Assembly: GCA_934700375.1 (NCBI GenBank)
Contig: CAKUXT010000118.1
Location: forward strand, 1 to 6,358
From: an uncultured Bacilli bacterium
GTDB lineage: Bacteria; Bacillota_I; Bacilli_A; RFN20; CAG-288
Length of the DNA: 6,358 nt
Direction: 5' to 3'
A program made the position numbers and the translations under genes. Positions 1-6,214 of the stretch are shown one piece after another (within the stretch, counting starts at the first letter, position 1; the number at the start of each line of letters is the position of its first letter). Under the pieces are notes generated by a model. That model was not told the origin of the DNA, did not search any database, and saw nothing but the letters and a program-made list of their open reading frames with translations.

Positions 1-368
1 CTTCCTCTAACTTCCTTGATCCGAATGTTGTCGGACAGAGACATTATTCGATTGCAAGACAGGTTCAGACCATTCTTCAGCGCTATAAGGATTTACAGGA
101 TATCATTGCGATTTTAGGTATCGATGAACTTTCCGAAGAAGATAAGGTCATCGTTGCACGCGCTAGAAGAATCCGTAACTTCCTTTCTCAGCCTTTCTCT
201 GTCGCTGAAAGATTCAGCGGTATCAAAGGAAAGTTTGTCAAGATCGAAGATACCTTGACCTCTTTTGAAAGAATCCTTGCCGGTGAAGGAGATGCTTTGC
301 CGGAAGCTGCTTTCACTTATGTCGGCACCTTCGATGATGTCTTAGAGAAAGCAAAGACATTGAAGTAA
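1..368 (+). CDS. atpD: F0F1 ATP synthase subunit beta, C-terminal part (5' end outside window)
   Basis: This is the catalytic beta subunit of the F1 sector, which makes ATP at the cytoplasmic face of the membrane using the proton (or sodium) gradient. Only the last 121 codons are present, read from base 3 to a TAA at 366-368, so the P-loop nucleotide-binding domain lies outside the window. The visible part is the C-terminal helical domain. It contains the diagnostic DELSEED sequence (bases 123-143), the lever that pushes on the gamma subunit. It also has the conserved LDP-VVGQ-HY stretch at the start, ILQRY, RNFLSQPF and the closing EKAK segment. No frameshift or premature stop is visible. 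The epsilon gene follows 19 bases downstream, the normal order (beta then epsilon) at the end of bacterial atp operons. Identification is very secure. Confidence 0.97.
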   Translation, partial: SSNFLDPNVVGQRHYSIARQVQTILQRYKDLQDIIAILGIDELSEEDKVIVARARRIRNFLSQPFSVAERFSGIKGKFVKIEDTLTSFERILAGEGDALPEAAFTYVGTFDDVLEKAKTLK

Positions 369-374
369 CTCAAT

Positions 375-380
375 AGGTGA
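375..380 (+). promoter_or_regulatory. Ribosome binding site deciding the atpC start
   Basis: AGGTGA lies at 375-380. It is only one base from the first ATG (382) but seven bases from the second in-frame ATG (388). Normal Shine-Dalgarno spacing therefore favours 388 as the real start of atpC. Confidence 0.6.
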
Positions 381-387
381 CATGAAT

Positions 388-804
388 ATGGATTCGACAT
401 TCACTTTGGATATCATCACACCGGAGCATCAGTATTTCACCGATAAAGTCGATGAAATCATTTTGACAAGCGATTTAGGTGAACTTGCTCTTAAGGCTCA
501 TCATTTGGATCTGATCGCCAATATTGTCATTTGCCCTCTTGTTGTGTCTATCCGCGGTCATCGATATTATTATGCAATATCAGGAGGAACGCTTCAGTTC
601 TCTCATACAGAGAACAAAGCAAGCCTCTTTGTCTATGCGATCGAATCGGTCGATGAGATCGATATGGACCGCGCTCTGAAGGCAAAAGCCAATGCGGAAG
701 AGCTCCTCTCCACTGCGCAGTCGAGAAGAGATAGCACCAGAGCTGAAATCAAATTGAAACGTGCATTGAACAGAATCAATGTCAAAAATGCACATAATTT
801 ATAA
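388..804 (+). CDS. atpC: F0F1 ATP synthase subunit epsilon
   Basis: This is the epsilon subunit of the F1 central stalk. It couples gamma rotation to the c-ring and can inhibit ATP hydrolysis through its C-terminal helices. From ATG 388 the product is 138 residues, the usual family length. An in-frame ATG at 382 would add two residues but sits almost on top of the ribosome binding site. The N-terminal beta-sandwich is recognisable from the opening TFTLDIITPE, the EIILTS-GELA segment and the ISGG turn around residue 66. The C-terminal part (about residues 87-130) has the IDMDRALKAKANAEELL helix followed by a second basic helix, so the full helical hairpin is present. It follows atpD closely and is probably the last gene of the atp operon. 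No hairpin terminator is evident between it and the next gene, so read-through is possible. Confidence 0.95.
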   Translation: MDSTFTLDIITPEHQYFTDKVDEIILTSDLGELALKAHHLDLIANIVICPLVVSIRGHRYYYAISGGTLQFSHTENKASLFVYAIESVDEIDMDRALKAKANAEELLSTAQSRRDSTRAEIKLKRALNRINVKNAHNL

Positions 805-828
805 TTTTCGATTGATTTACGATATAAT
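799..828 (+). promoter_or_regulatory. Candidate promoter for the dCMP deaminase-ECF-truA cluster
   Basis: A perfect TATAAT -10 hexamer lies at 823-828 in the 46-base gap after atpC. The -35 is weak: the best candidate, TTATAA at 799-804 with an 18-base spacer, matches the consensus at only three positions. Transcription would begin near 835, leaving room for the GGAGGTGA ribosome binding site at 840-847. The ten bases ACGATATAAT (819-828) recur before the gene at 5022, which supports promoter function. Its strength is uncertain because of the poor -35. Confidence 0.55.
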
Positions 829-850
829 GTTTTCGTTTTGGAGGTGAAGC

Positions 851-1333
851 ATGGATTTTGACAATATTTCCTGGGAAGAATACTTTATGTCGATTGCTCT
901 CTTGTCTTCAATGAGAAGCAAGGACAACAATACGAAAGTCGGAGCATGCATCGTCTCTGATGAACACAAGGTTCTTTCTCTTGGCTACAATGGTATGCCT
1001 ATCGGTGTCGATGACAAAGAAATTCCTTGGGCAGGAAGCAAAGATAATCTTCCTTTCTTGGAAACCAAATATCCTTATGTCTGCCATGCAGAGCTCAATG
1101 CGATTTTGAATTCCAATCACAATCTGAAGGGAAGCACAGTCTATGTCACCCTTTTCCCCTGCAATGAATGCACCAAGGCAATCATTCAGTCTGGAATCAA
1201 GAAAATCGTCTATCTTTCTGACAAGTATCATAATACTGATGCTGAAGTTGCGGCCAGAAGAATGCTCGATATGGCCGGTGTCGAATATGTTCCCTATAAG
1301 GGACGCGTTCCGGAGATTTCTTTCGAGAAATGA
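851..1333 (+). CDS. comEB: dCMP deaminase (deoxycytidylate deaminase family, ComEB-like)
   Basis: This 160-residue zinc enzyme should deaminate dCMP to dUMP in the cytoplasm, providing the substrate for thymidylate synthase. The zinc and catalytic signature of the cytidine/deoxycytidylate deaminase fold is complete: HAE at residues 79-81 (His79 a zinc ligand, Glu81 the proton shuttle) and PCNEC at 103-107 (Cys104 and Cys107 the other ligands). The N-terminal W-EYFM-IA-L-S--SKD-NTKVGA segment and GYNGMP at 45-50 are typical of dCMP deaminases rather than of cytidine or tRNA adenosine deaminases. The start is well supported by GGAGGTGA at 840-847. The gene follows a TATAAT element and overlaps the next gene by ATGA, so it looks like the first gene of a new transcription unit. 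The family name ComEB comes from the Bacillus competence locus and does not imply competence here. Confidence 0.93.
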   Translation: MDFDNISWEEYFMSIALLSSMRSKDNNTKVGACIVSDEHKVLSLGYNGMPIGVDDKEIPWAGSKDNLPFLETKYPYVCHAELNAILNSNHNLKGSTVYVTLFPCNECTKAIIQSGIKKIVYLSDKYHNTDAEVAARRMLDMAGVEYVPYKGRVPEISFEK

Positions 1334-1575
1334 AAGAAGGGGAAGGCTTAAGAAGACATTTCCCATGGAAGAAATGTCTGATAGCATCGCTTGTCATCGT
1401 CATCTGCGCTTTCATCGTTCTGACTTTGCTTTATAGCATTGTTCAGGTCGGAAAACACAATGACAAATACTGGATCTTCCTTTTAGTGTGGGGACTGGTC
1501 TTTGGAACGATGCTTGTTGTCTATTGGTGTGTACAGATTACAGAATATATCAAGAATAGGAAAGATGAGAAGTAA
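1330..1575 (+). CDS. Small two-helix membrane protein of unknown function
   Basis: I do not recognise this 81-residue protein. It has a basic N-terminus (Lys2, Arg8, Arg9, Lys14, Lys15), a hydrophobic helix at about residues 16-38, a short polar turn (GKHNDK), and a second helix at about 47-70 rich in Trp, Val and Leu. A charged tail (KNRKDEK) follows. Positive charges at both ends predict a hairpin with both termini in the cytoplasm. There is no cleavable signal peptide motif. Its ATG overlaps the TGA of the dCMP deaminase gene (ATGA, 1330-1333), and its own end overlaps ecfA1, so it is probably translated by coupling. The nearest GGAG (1312-1315) is rather far upstream. That it is a real gene is inferred from the gap-free packing and the coherent membrane topology. 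A link to the ECF transporter is possible, but only location supports it. Confidence 0.72.
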   Translation: MKEGEGLRRHFPWKKCLIASLVIVICAFIVLTLLYSIVQVGKHNDKYWIFLLVWGLVFGTMLVVYWCVQITEYIKNRKDEK

Positions 1576-2437
1576 GAAAAAAGAAATGCAGCTCTTGGAG
1601 AAAGATTCCAAGATACCATCGGATAGTGCGATTTATTTAGAAAATTTATCATTCAGTTATCAAGACGACAGACTCAATGTGAAGAACATCAACCTCGATA
1701 TCAAGAAGGGAGAGTCTGTGGCTATTATCGGCCACAATGGTTCTGGTAAATCGACGCTTGCAAAGCTTATCGATGGAATTCTCGTTCAGAATTCTGGCGA
1801 TATCAATATTTTCGGTGTCAGAATGACAGATGCAAACGCCCTCCTTCTCAGGAAGGATATCGCATTGGTATTCCAGAATCCCGATTCGCAGTTCATCGGA
1901 GCGACTGTTCAGGATGACATTGCTTTTGGATTGGAAAATAAATGTGTCAATCCGAAAGATATGCCTGAAATCATCTTGGATTGTGCAAAGAAAGTTGGAA
2001 TGGAATCCTACCTCAATAGCGAGCCGAGCAATCTCTCTGGCGGACAGAAGCAGAGAGTTGCAATCGCGGGTGCAATCGCAAGAGGATGCTCGATTCTGAT
2101 CCTCGATGAGGCTGGTGCGATGCTGGACCCTAAAGGCAAGCATGAGATCAGAAACATCATCAAAGAGACAAGAAAAGAGAATCCTTCTTTGACTGTGCTC
2201 AATATTACGCATGAACTGGAAGAAGCCTATGATTCTGACCGCGTCATTGTCATGAATGACGGAAAGATCGTTCTGGATGATCTTCCTGAGAAAGTTTTTG
2301 CTCATGATGATGAACTGAGAAGCATGAATCTTGATATTCCTTTTGCACATAAGCTTGTCAGAGAGCTTCGTGAAAGAGGAATGGATACCAAGGATGTCAA
2401 AAACGATGAGGAGCTCATACAACTGTTATGTCACTGA
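1565..2437 (+). CDS. ecfA1: Energy-coupling factor transporter ATPase EcfA1
   Basis: This is one of the two ATPases that power ECF-type import of vitamins and other micronutrients, together with EcfA2, the membrane scaffold EcfT and exchangeable S components. From ATG 1565 it is 290 residues. AGGAAAG (1558-1564) precedes this ATG, and longer readings would put non-homologous sequence in front. ABC landmarks are intact: Walker A GHNGSGKST (56-64), Q-loop VFQNPDSQF (Gln104), signature LSGGQKQR (157-164), Walker B ILILDE (177-182, catalytic Glu182), D-loop MLDP (186-189) and the switch His216 in NITHE. The FQNPD-QF sequence and the order before ecfA2 and ecfT identify it as EcfA1 rather than a generic importer ATPase. 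The residues after Walker B read AGAM, where I recall STSM as common in EcfA1. It overlaps the preceding gene by 11 bases and ecfA2 by 10. Confidence 0.93.
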   Translation: MRSKKKEMQLLEKDSKIPSDSAIYLENLSFSYQDDRLNVKNINLDIKKGESVAIIGHNGSGKSTLAKLIDGILVQNSGDINIFGVRMTDANALLLRKDIALVFQNPDSQFIGATVQDDIAFGLENKCVNPKDMPEIILDCAKKVGMESYLNSEPSNLSGGQKQRVAIAGAIARGCSILILDEAGAMLDPKGKHEIRNIIKETRKENPSLTVLNITHELEEAYDSDRVIVMNDGKIVLDDLPEKVFAHDDELRSMNLDIPFAHKLVRELRERGMDTKDVKNDEELIQLLCH

Positions 2438-3345
2438 ATCTCAAGAATGTTTTTTATATCTATAGTCAGAAGACACCGCAGGAGAAAGAAGCTCTTGATG
2501 ATATCACCCTCTCTTTTGAAGATCACTGCTTTACTGCATTGATCGGAAAGACAGGAAGCGGAAAATCTACTTTGATTCAGCACCTCAATGCACTTCTTCT
2601 TCCGACTTCCGGCATTGTCGAATTGGGTGATAAAATCATCGATATGTCTTTGGTGTACAAGAAAAACGGCAAAGTCAACCAAAGAGCGATGAAGAAGAAG
2701 CATAAAGCGAAGATCAAGGATGTCAAAGAGATCAGAAAGAAAGTCGGATTGGTTTTCCAGTTCCCTGAATATCAGCTTTTTGAAGAGACTGTCATCAAGG
2801 ATGTCGCATATGGTCCGAAGAACTTCGGCATGAAAGAAGATGATGCCAAAGAGGCTGCAAAAAATGCTCTTTCTTTGGTCGGTCTGGATGAATCCTTCTA
2901 TGAGAGATCTCCGTTTGAACTCTCAGGCGGTGAAAAAAGAAGAGTTGCTATCGCCGGTATTCTGGCTTTGAAACCTGATATTCTGGTCCTCGATGAACCG
3001 ACTGTCGGGCTTGATGCCAAAAGCGAAGAGAATCTGATGAATCTTCTCATCTCTTTATATGAAAAGGGAACATCCATCATTCTGGCAACGCACAATATGG
3101 ATGTTGTTCTTCAGTATGCAAAACTCGTCATCGTTTTAGATCAGGGAAAGATCAAGAAAGACACAACACCGCTTGAACTCTTCCAAGACCAGGATTTCTT
3201 AAAAACATCTTCTCTTGAACCTCCGAAAGTATTTTCCTTTGCTCTTTCTTTGAAAGAAAAGGGAATGGATATCGATCTTACAAAGGTGAAGGATGTTTCC
3301 TCACTTGCTTTGGAAATCGTAAGAAACAAGGATAGACAACAATGA
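2428..3345 (+). CDS. ecfA2: Energy-coupling factor transporter ATPase EcfA2
   Basis: This is the second ECF ATPase, which pairs with EcfA1 on the cytoplasmic side of EcfT. It has 305 residues with Walker A GKTGSGKST (40-48), Q-loop FQFPEYQLFEETV (Gln111), signature LSGGEKRR (165-172), Walker B ILVLDE (185-190), D-loop VGLD and switch His222 in ATHNMD. FPEYQLFEETV and LSGGEKRRVAIAG are hallmarks of EcfA2. The segment between beta-strand and Q-loop (about residues 75-105) is enlarged and very lysine-rich, which makes the protein somewhat longer than the usual 280-290 residues. The ATG at 2428 lies within the end of ecfA1. GAGGAG at 2408-2413 is 14 bases away, so coupling to ecfA1 translation is likely. 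Its stop overlaps the ecfT start as ATGA. Confidence 0.94.
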   Translation: MSLNLKNVFYIYSQKTPQEKEALDDITLSFEDHCFTALIGKTGSGKSTLIQHLNALLLPTSGIVELGDKIIDMSLVYKKNGKVNQRAMKKKHKAKIKDVKEIRKKVGLVFQFPEYQLFEETVIKDVAYGPKNFGMKEDDAKEAAKNALSLVGLDESFYERSPFELSGGEKRRVAIAGILALKPDILVLDEPTVGLDAKSEENLMNLLISLYEKGTSIILATHNMDVVLQYAKLVIVLDQGKIKKDTTPLELFQDQDFLKTSSLEPPKVFSFALSLKEKGMDIDLTKVKDVSSLALEIVRNKDRQQ

Positions 3346-4211
3346 CAACACTAGGAAAATATTCTGGATACAATACCGTATTTCATCGTCTTGACTCCCG
3401 TATCAAGCTTATCGGCCTGATACTTTTTATGGTGTCTGTCTTCCTTTCTTATGGAACTCCGTATATGGATCTTGTGATCTATGGCGGACTGTTTGTGATT
3501 CTGTTTGTCATCTCTCTTGTTGCTAAGGCGAGCTTTTTGACGCTGTTCAGATCCTTGAAAGCTCTGTGGGTGATGATCATCTTCCTTCTTCTTATCAATA
3601 TCTTCTTATCGAATGATACAGAGTCTATGATTCTCTTTACCATACCAATCGGTAAAGGCGTTGATATCCGCCTTCAGGCGATCATCAACGTCAGTTATAT
3701 CTTCCTCCGTCTTGTCCTTGTTCTGATGATGACGAATATTCTGACAGCGACAACGAAGCCGATGGATCTCACCAATGCGCTGGAATGGCTTTTCTTCCCT
3801 TTGTCCTTAATCAAAGTCCCGATTCATAAATTCGCAATGGCAATCTCTTTGGCCCTTCGTTTTGTTCCGACCTTACAGGAAGAGACAAGCCGTATCATGA
3901 ATGCGCAGGCTAGCAGAGGTGTTGATTTCAAACAGGGGAAGATCAAAGAAAAAGTGAAATCCTTGATCTCTCTTATCATTCCTCTTTTCATGTCTGCTTT
4001 CCTCACCAGCGGTGAGCTTGCTGATGCCATGGAAGCAAGAGGATATGATCCTGATAGCAAGAGAACAAAGTTCAAAACGAATCACTGGGGTGTTCGTGAT
4101 ACTTTAGGCTGTATCTTCTTGGCTGTTTTCTTGTCCGGAATGATTGTTCTTGCTTATTATAAATTCGATCTGTTTGCATTCTTGGGTGTGGAGCTTCCGA
4201 AACTGAAATGA
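3342..4211 (+). CDS. ecfT: Energy-coupling factor transporter transmembrane protein EcfT
   Basis: EcfT is the membrane scaffold of group II ECF transporters. It links the EcfA1-EcfA2 pair to whichever S component carries the substrate. The 289-residue protein begins with the typical HRLDSRIKL segment (15-23). Hydrophobic stretches follow at about 22-36, 44-61, 74-90, 110-135 and 245-268. Between the last two lies the cytoplasmic coupling region, with LRFVPTLQEE (172-181) and the two Arg-Gly signature motifs: ASRG (190-193) and ARG (232-234, in EARGYDP). These motifs dock in the grooves of the ATPases. The first motif reads A-S-R-G where A-R-G is the textbook form; the Arg-Gly pair is kept. 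No S component gene is present in the window, consistent with a shared module serving several unlinked S proteins. The gene overlaps both neighbours by ATGA. Confidence 0.93.
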   Translation: MTTLGKYSGYNTVFHRLDSRIKLIGLILFMVSVFLSYGTPYMDLVIYGGLFVILFVISLVAKASFLTLFRSLKALWVMIIFLLLINIFLSNDTESMILFTIPIGKGVDIRLQAIINVSYIFLRLVLVLMMTNILTATTKPMDLTNALEWLFFPLSLIKVPIHKFAMAISLALRFVPTLQEETSRIMNAQASRGVDFKQGKIKEKVKSLISLIIPLFMSAFLTSGELADAMEARGYDPDSKRTKFKTNHWGVRDTLGCIFLAVFLSGMIVLAYYKFDLFAFLGVELPKLK

Positions 4212-4993
4212 GATATTTTATCCGTATCGCTTTCTTGGGAAACGGATTTTACGGAACCCAGAAGCAGAAAAACCATCGCACTGTCCAAGGAGAATTCGAA
4301 GAGAAGCTCTCTCAGATTTTTGATGAGAAAATCAAAGTCATCATCTCCTCTCGATTGGATAGGAATGTGAACGCTCTTGATTTTGCACTTGCTTTCGATA
4401 CAGAGAAAGATACGGTCAGTTCTGATCATCTAAAGTATTATTTAAGAAGAAGCTTCCTTGATGAAGTCTATATCAAGGATGTCAGAATCGTTCCTTCTTC
4501 TTTTTCTCCTCGATATGACTGTGAAAACAAGACCTATTGTTATCTGATACAGAATACAGAGAGAAGAAATCCGCTTCTTTCTTCTATCTCCTATACGCCG
4601 ATCAGACTTCTTGATATAGAGAAAGTGAAGGAAGTATTGTCCCTTTTAGAAGGTGAACATGATTTCTCTCAGTTTGCTACACCGGAAGGAGATGAAAACA
4701 CTTTTTTGACTCTTGATAAAGCAAGCGTCAAAGATGTCAATGGAATGCTTCAGATCCGTTTTACAAGCAAAGCATTTCTTCGCTATCAGGTTCGCTTTAT
4801 GGTCGGAGCCATTCTCTCCTATTGCGACAACAAACTGACATTGGACCAGATCAGACAATTATTGAATGGAGAAGACATCAAGAGGCAGAAACTCAAGGCG
4901 GAAGCCAAGGGACTATATCTTGAATACATCTCTTATCCTCAGATAGAAGAGAACGAAGAAACAGAGATATCAGGTGTTTTATTCACTTTATAG
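4208..4993 (+). CDS. truA: tRNA pseudouridine synthase TruA family, divergent catalytic loop
   Basis: TruA converts uridines 38-40 of the tRNA anticodon arm to pseudouridine. The 261-residue length is normal. Supporting features are the N-terminal strand and FYGTQKQ segment (usually F-GWQ-Q), RTVQGEFE (24-31), the catalytic aspartate region (Asp51), FSPRYDCENKTYCY (99-112) with the conserved tyrosine-containing strand, GEHDFSQF (149-156) and FLRYQVRFMVG (190-200). The catalytic loop reads SRLDRNVNA instead of the family GRTDAGVHA. Arg49 and Asp51 are kept, but both glycines and the histidine are replaced, and the tryptophan of GWQ is a threonine. The position right after ecfA1-ecfA2-ecfT is the classical Bacillota order and strongly supports a truA origin. 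Whether it keeps full activity is open. It starts in an ATGA overlap with ecfT. Confidence 0.85.
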   Translation: MRYFIRIAFLGNGFYGTQKQKNHRTVQGEFEEKLSQIFDEKIKVIISSRLDRNVNALDFALAFDTEKDTVSSDHLKYYLRRSFLDEVYIKDVRIVPSSFSPRYDCENKTYCYLIQNTERRNPLLSSISYTPIRLLDIEKVKEVLSLLEGEHDFSQFATPEGDENTFLTLDKASVKDVNGMLQIRFTSKAFLRYQVRFMVGAILSYCDNKLTLDQIRQLLNGEDIKRQKLKAEAKGLYLEYISYPQIEENEETEISGVLFTL

Positions 4994-5010
4994 AGAAAAA
5001 ACGATATAAT
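4982..5010 (+). promoter_or_regulatory. Candidate promoter before the phosphatidyltransferase gene
   Basis: TTCACT (4982-4987, four of six matches to TTGACA) and a perfect TATAAT (5005-5010) are separated by exactly 17 bases. The pair spans the end of truA and the short gap after it. The -10 shares ACGATATAAT with the element at 819-828. Transcription would begin about 5016-5018, only four to six bases before the ATG at 5022. Confidence 0.6.
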
Positions 5011-5021
5011 TAGTACTCACT

Positions 5022-5741
5022 ATGAATAACGAAAACAAAGATAACAAGCACTTCAAATCGGTTTTTAAGGAGTACTTCCGAAAGGAAGAGGCTTTTTTGC
5101 TTCCGAATATTCTCTGCTATTTCAGAATCATTCTGGTCTTTGTCTTCTTAGCTGTCTATCTGAGCGACTTTACAGTCGCCGGAAACGAAAACGCCAATGT
5201 CTACTTTGCAACAGCCATCATGGTCATCGCAAGCTATACGGATTTCATCGATGGCTACATTGCAAGGACGTTCAATATGAAATCCAATCTTGGAAAAGTA
5301 TTGGATCCGATTGCGGACAAATTGCTTCAGCTTGCTATCGCCCTTGCCCTTGTCATCCGTTTCAGAGGCTTCTTCTCTTTGGATCTGATGTTTGTCATCT
5401 TCCTATGCAAAGAGGGAACGCTGATGTTCCAGGATATCTACTTGGCTAAGAGAAACAGATCCTTCGATGGTGCCAAGTGGTATGGAAAACTTTCCTCCTT
5501 CCTCTTCTATGTGATATCAGGATGCATCCTCTTCTTCGGTCCTTCTATTCTCCGTCTTTATCCTTTAGATACAGAAGCTGGATTCCATTATTCCCATATG
5601 ATCATCGATTCTCTGTGTTCGTTTGTTATTTTCTTCTTGTTATTGGCCTGGATTATGTATAGTCTATGTGTAAGAAAACTTCTTCATAATGGTACGGATA
5701 TCGTCCCACAGAAAACAAAGGAGGATGAAAAGAATGATTAA
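5022..5741 (+). CDS. pgsA: CDP-alcohol phosphatidyltransferase family protein, probably phosphatidylglycerophosphate synthase
   Basis: This membrane enzyme should transfer a phosphatidyl group from CDP-diacylglycerol to an alcohol, most likely glycerol-3-phosphate, the first step toward phosphatidylglycerol and cardiolipin. The complete family signature D-x2-DG-x2-AR-x8-G-x3-D-x3-D is present at residues 74-99, with the metal-binding acidic residues Asp74, Asp77, Asp95 and Asp99. The preceding LPNILCYFRI (27-36) is also typical, as is the later KWYGKLSS segment. Several hydrophobic helices are visible (about 30-48, 60-72, 101-113, 118-130, 156-176, 194-217). At 239 residues it is longer than usual PgsA because of a hydrophilic N-terminus of about 25 residues and a charged tail. 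No ribosome binding site precedes ATG 5022. A TTG at 5097, with AGGAAGAGG (5083-5091) before it, is an alternative start. The substrate alcohol cannot be fixed from sequence, so the gene symbol is tentative. Confidence 0.8.
   Translation: MNNENKDNKHFKSVFKEYFRKEEAFLLPNILCYFRIILVFVFLAVYLSDFTVAGNENANVYFATAIMVIASYTDFIDGYIARTFNMKSNLGKVLDPIADKLLQLAIALALVIRFRGFFSLDLMFVIFLCKEGTLMFQDIYLAKRNRSFDGAKWYGKLSSFLFYVISGCILFFGPSILRLYPLDTEAGFHYSHMIIDSLCSFVIFFLLLAWIMYSLCVRKLLHNGTDIVPQKTKEDEKND
5717..5724 (+). promoter_or_regulatory. Ribosome binding site deciding the spx start
   Basis: AAAGGAGG at 5717-5724 is near-perfect. It abuts an ATG at 5725 with no spacer but lies nine bases before the ATG at 5734, so 5734 is the start. 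That start also gives MIKIYLSPSC, the normal Spx N-terminus. The site lies inside the end of the preceding gene. Confidence 0.8.
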
Positions 5742-6207
5742 AATCTATTTGTCACCGAGTTGTCTCAGCTGCAGAAAAGTCAAAGCCTGGTTTGAGGAAC
5801 AGCAGATTCCTTTCAAGGAAATCAATATTATGAAGACTCCTTTGAGCGAGAATGAGCTGAAGGAGATGCTCATGAAGTCTTTGGATGGTGCTGATGAGAT
5901 CATCTCCACCAGAAGCAAAGTCTTCAAGGAACAGGGCTTGGATGTCGATACGATGTCTATCTCTGAACTGGTCAAGTTCATTCAGAAGAATCCGACCGTC
6001 TTAAAGAGACCGATCATCGTCGATGAGAAGTTCATTCAGGTCGGATACAATTCAGATGAGATCGAAATCTTTGAACGCAACAAGAAACAGATTGCATCTG
6101 CTAAGGAAGTCGCTTCTCATATCTGTACACCGGAGAATTGTCCGAACTACGATTCCTGTGTACATCACTTCAATGATAAGCATCTTGCAAAAGCCGTCAT
6201 CAAATAA
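5734..6207 (+). CDS. spx: Transcriptional regulator Spx with a Cys/His-rich C-terminal extension
   Basis: Spx is an ArsC-fold protein that binds the alpha subunit of RNA polymerase and redirects transcription during disulfide stress. Key positions coincide with Bacillus subtilis Spx numbering: the redox switch CLSC at Cys10 and Cys13 (SPSCLSCRK), Gly52 in DGADEIISTRSK (the alpha-subunit contact), and Arg92 in KRPIIVDEK, followed by QVGYNSDEIE. The protein is 157 residues, about 25 longer than the 131-residue B. subtilis protein. The added tail (about 129-157) carries Cys131, Cys136 and Cys142 plus His129, His144, His145 and His150. In B. subtilis the extreme C-terminus is where ClpXP and its adaptor act, so the extension could change turnover or add a metal or redox site; that is inference. 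The gene overlaps the end of the phosphatidyltransferase gene by 8 bases and is followed by a terminator. A monofunctional arsenate reductase is unlikely given CxxC and Arg92. Confidence 0.93.
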   Translation: MIKIYLSPSCLSCRKVKAWFEEQQIPFKEINIMKTPLSENELKEMLMKSLDGADEIISTRSKVFKEQGLDVDTMSISELVKFIQKNPTVLKRPIIVDEKFIQVGYNSDEIEIFERNKKQIASAKEVASHICTPENCPNYDSCVHHFNDKHLAKAVIK

Positions 6208-6214
6208 CAGATTC

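Noticed and set aside
908..1387. 159-codon minus-strand frame opposite the dCMP deaminase gene
   Set aside because: It lies almost entirely within a strongly supported gene, and no homologous motif is visible.
1502..1564. N-terminal extension of EcfA1 from an ATG at 1502
   Set aside because: The extra 21 residues overlap the membrane protein gene out of frame, and the family begins near the later start. ATG 1565 has AGGAAAG before it.
1649..2422. Long open frame of 257 codons on the minus strand opposite ecfA1
   Set aside because: It is fully antisense to a clear ABC ATPase gene, has no recognisable domain or ribosome binding site, and its composition looks like the reverse of a codon-biased gene.
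5637..5663. Possible private promoter for spx (TTGTTA and TATAGT)
   Set aside because: The spacer is only 15 bases and both hexamers are imperfect inside coding sequence. It is too weak to annotate, although spx genes do often have several promoters.
5725..5733. Earlier starts for spx at 5689 or 5725
   Set aside because: The 5725 ATG touches the Shine-Dalgarno sequence with no spacer, and the 5689 start adds a basic peptide unlike Spx. The 5734 start has correct spacing and the canonical N-terminus.
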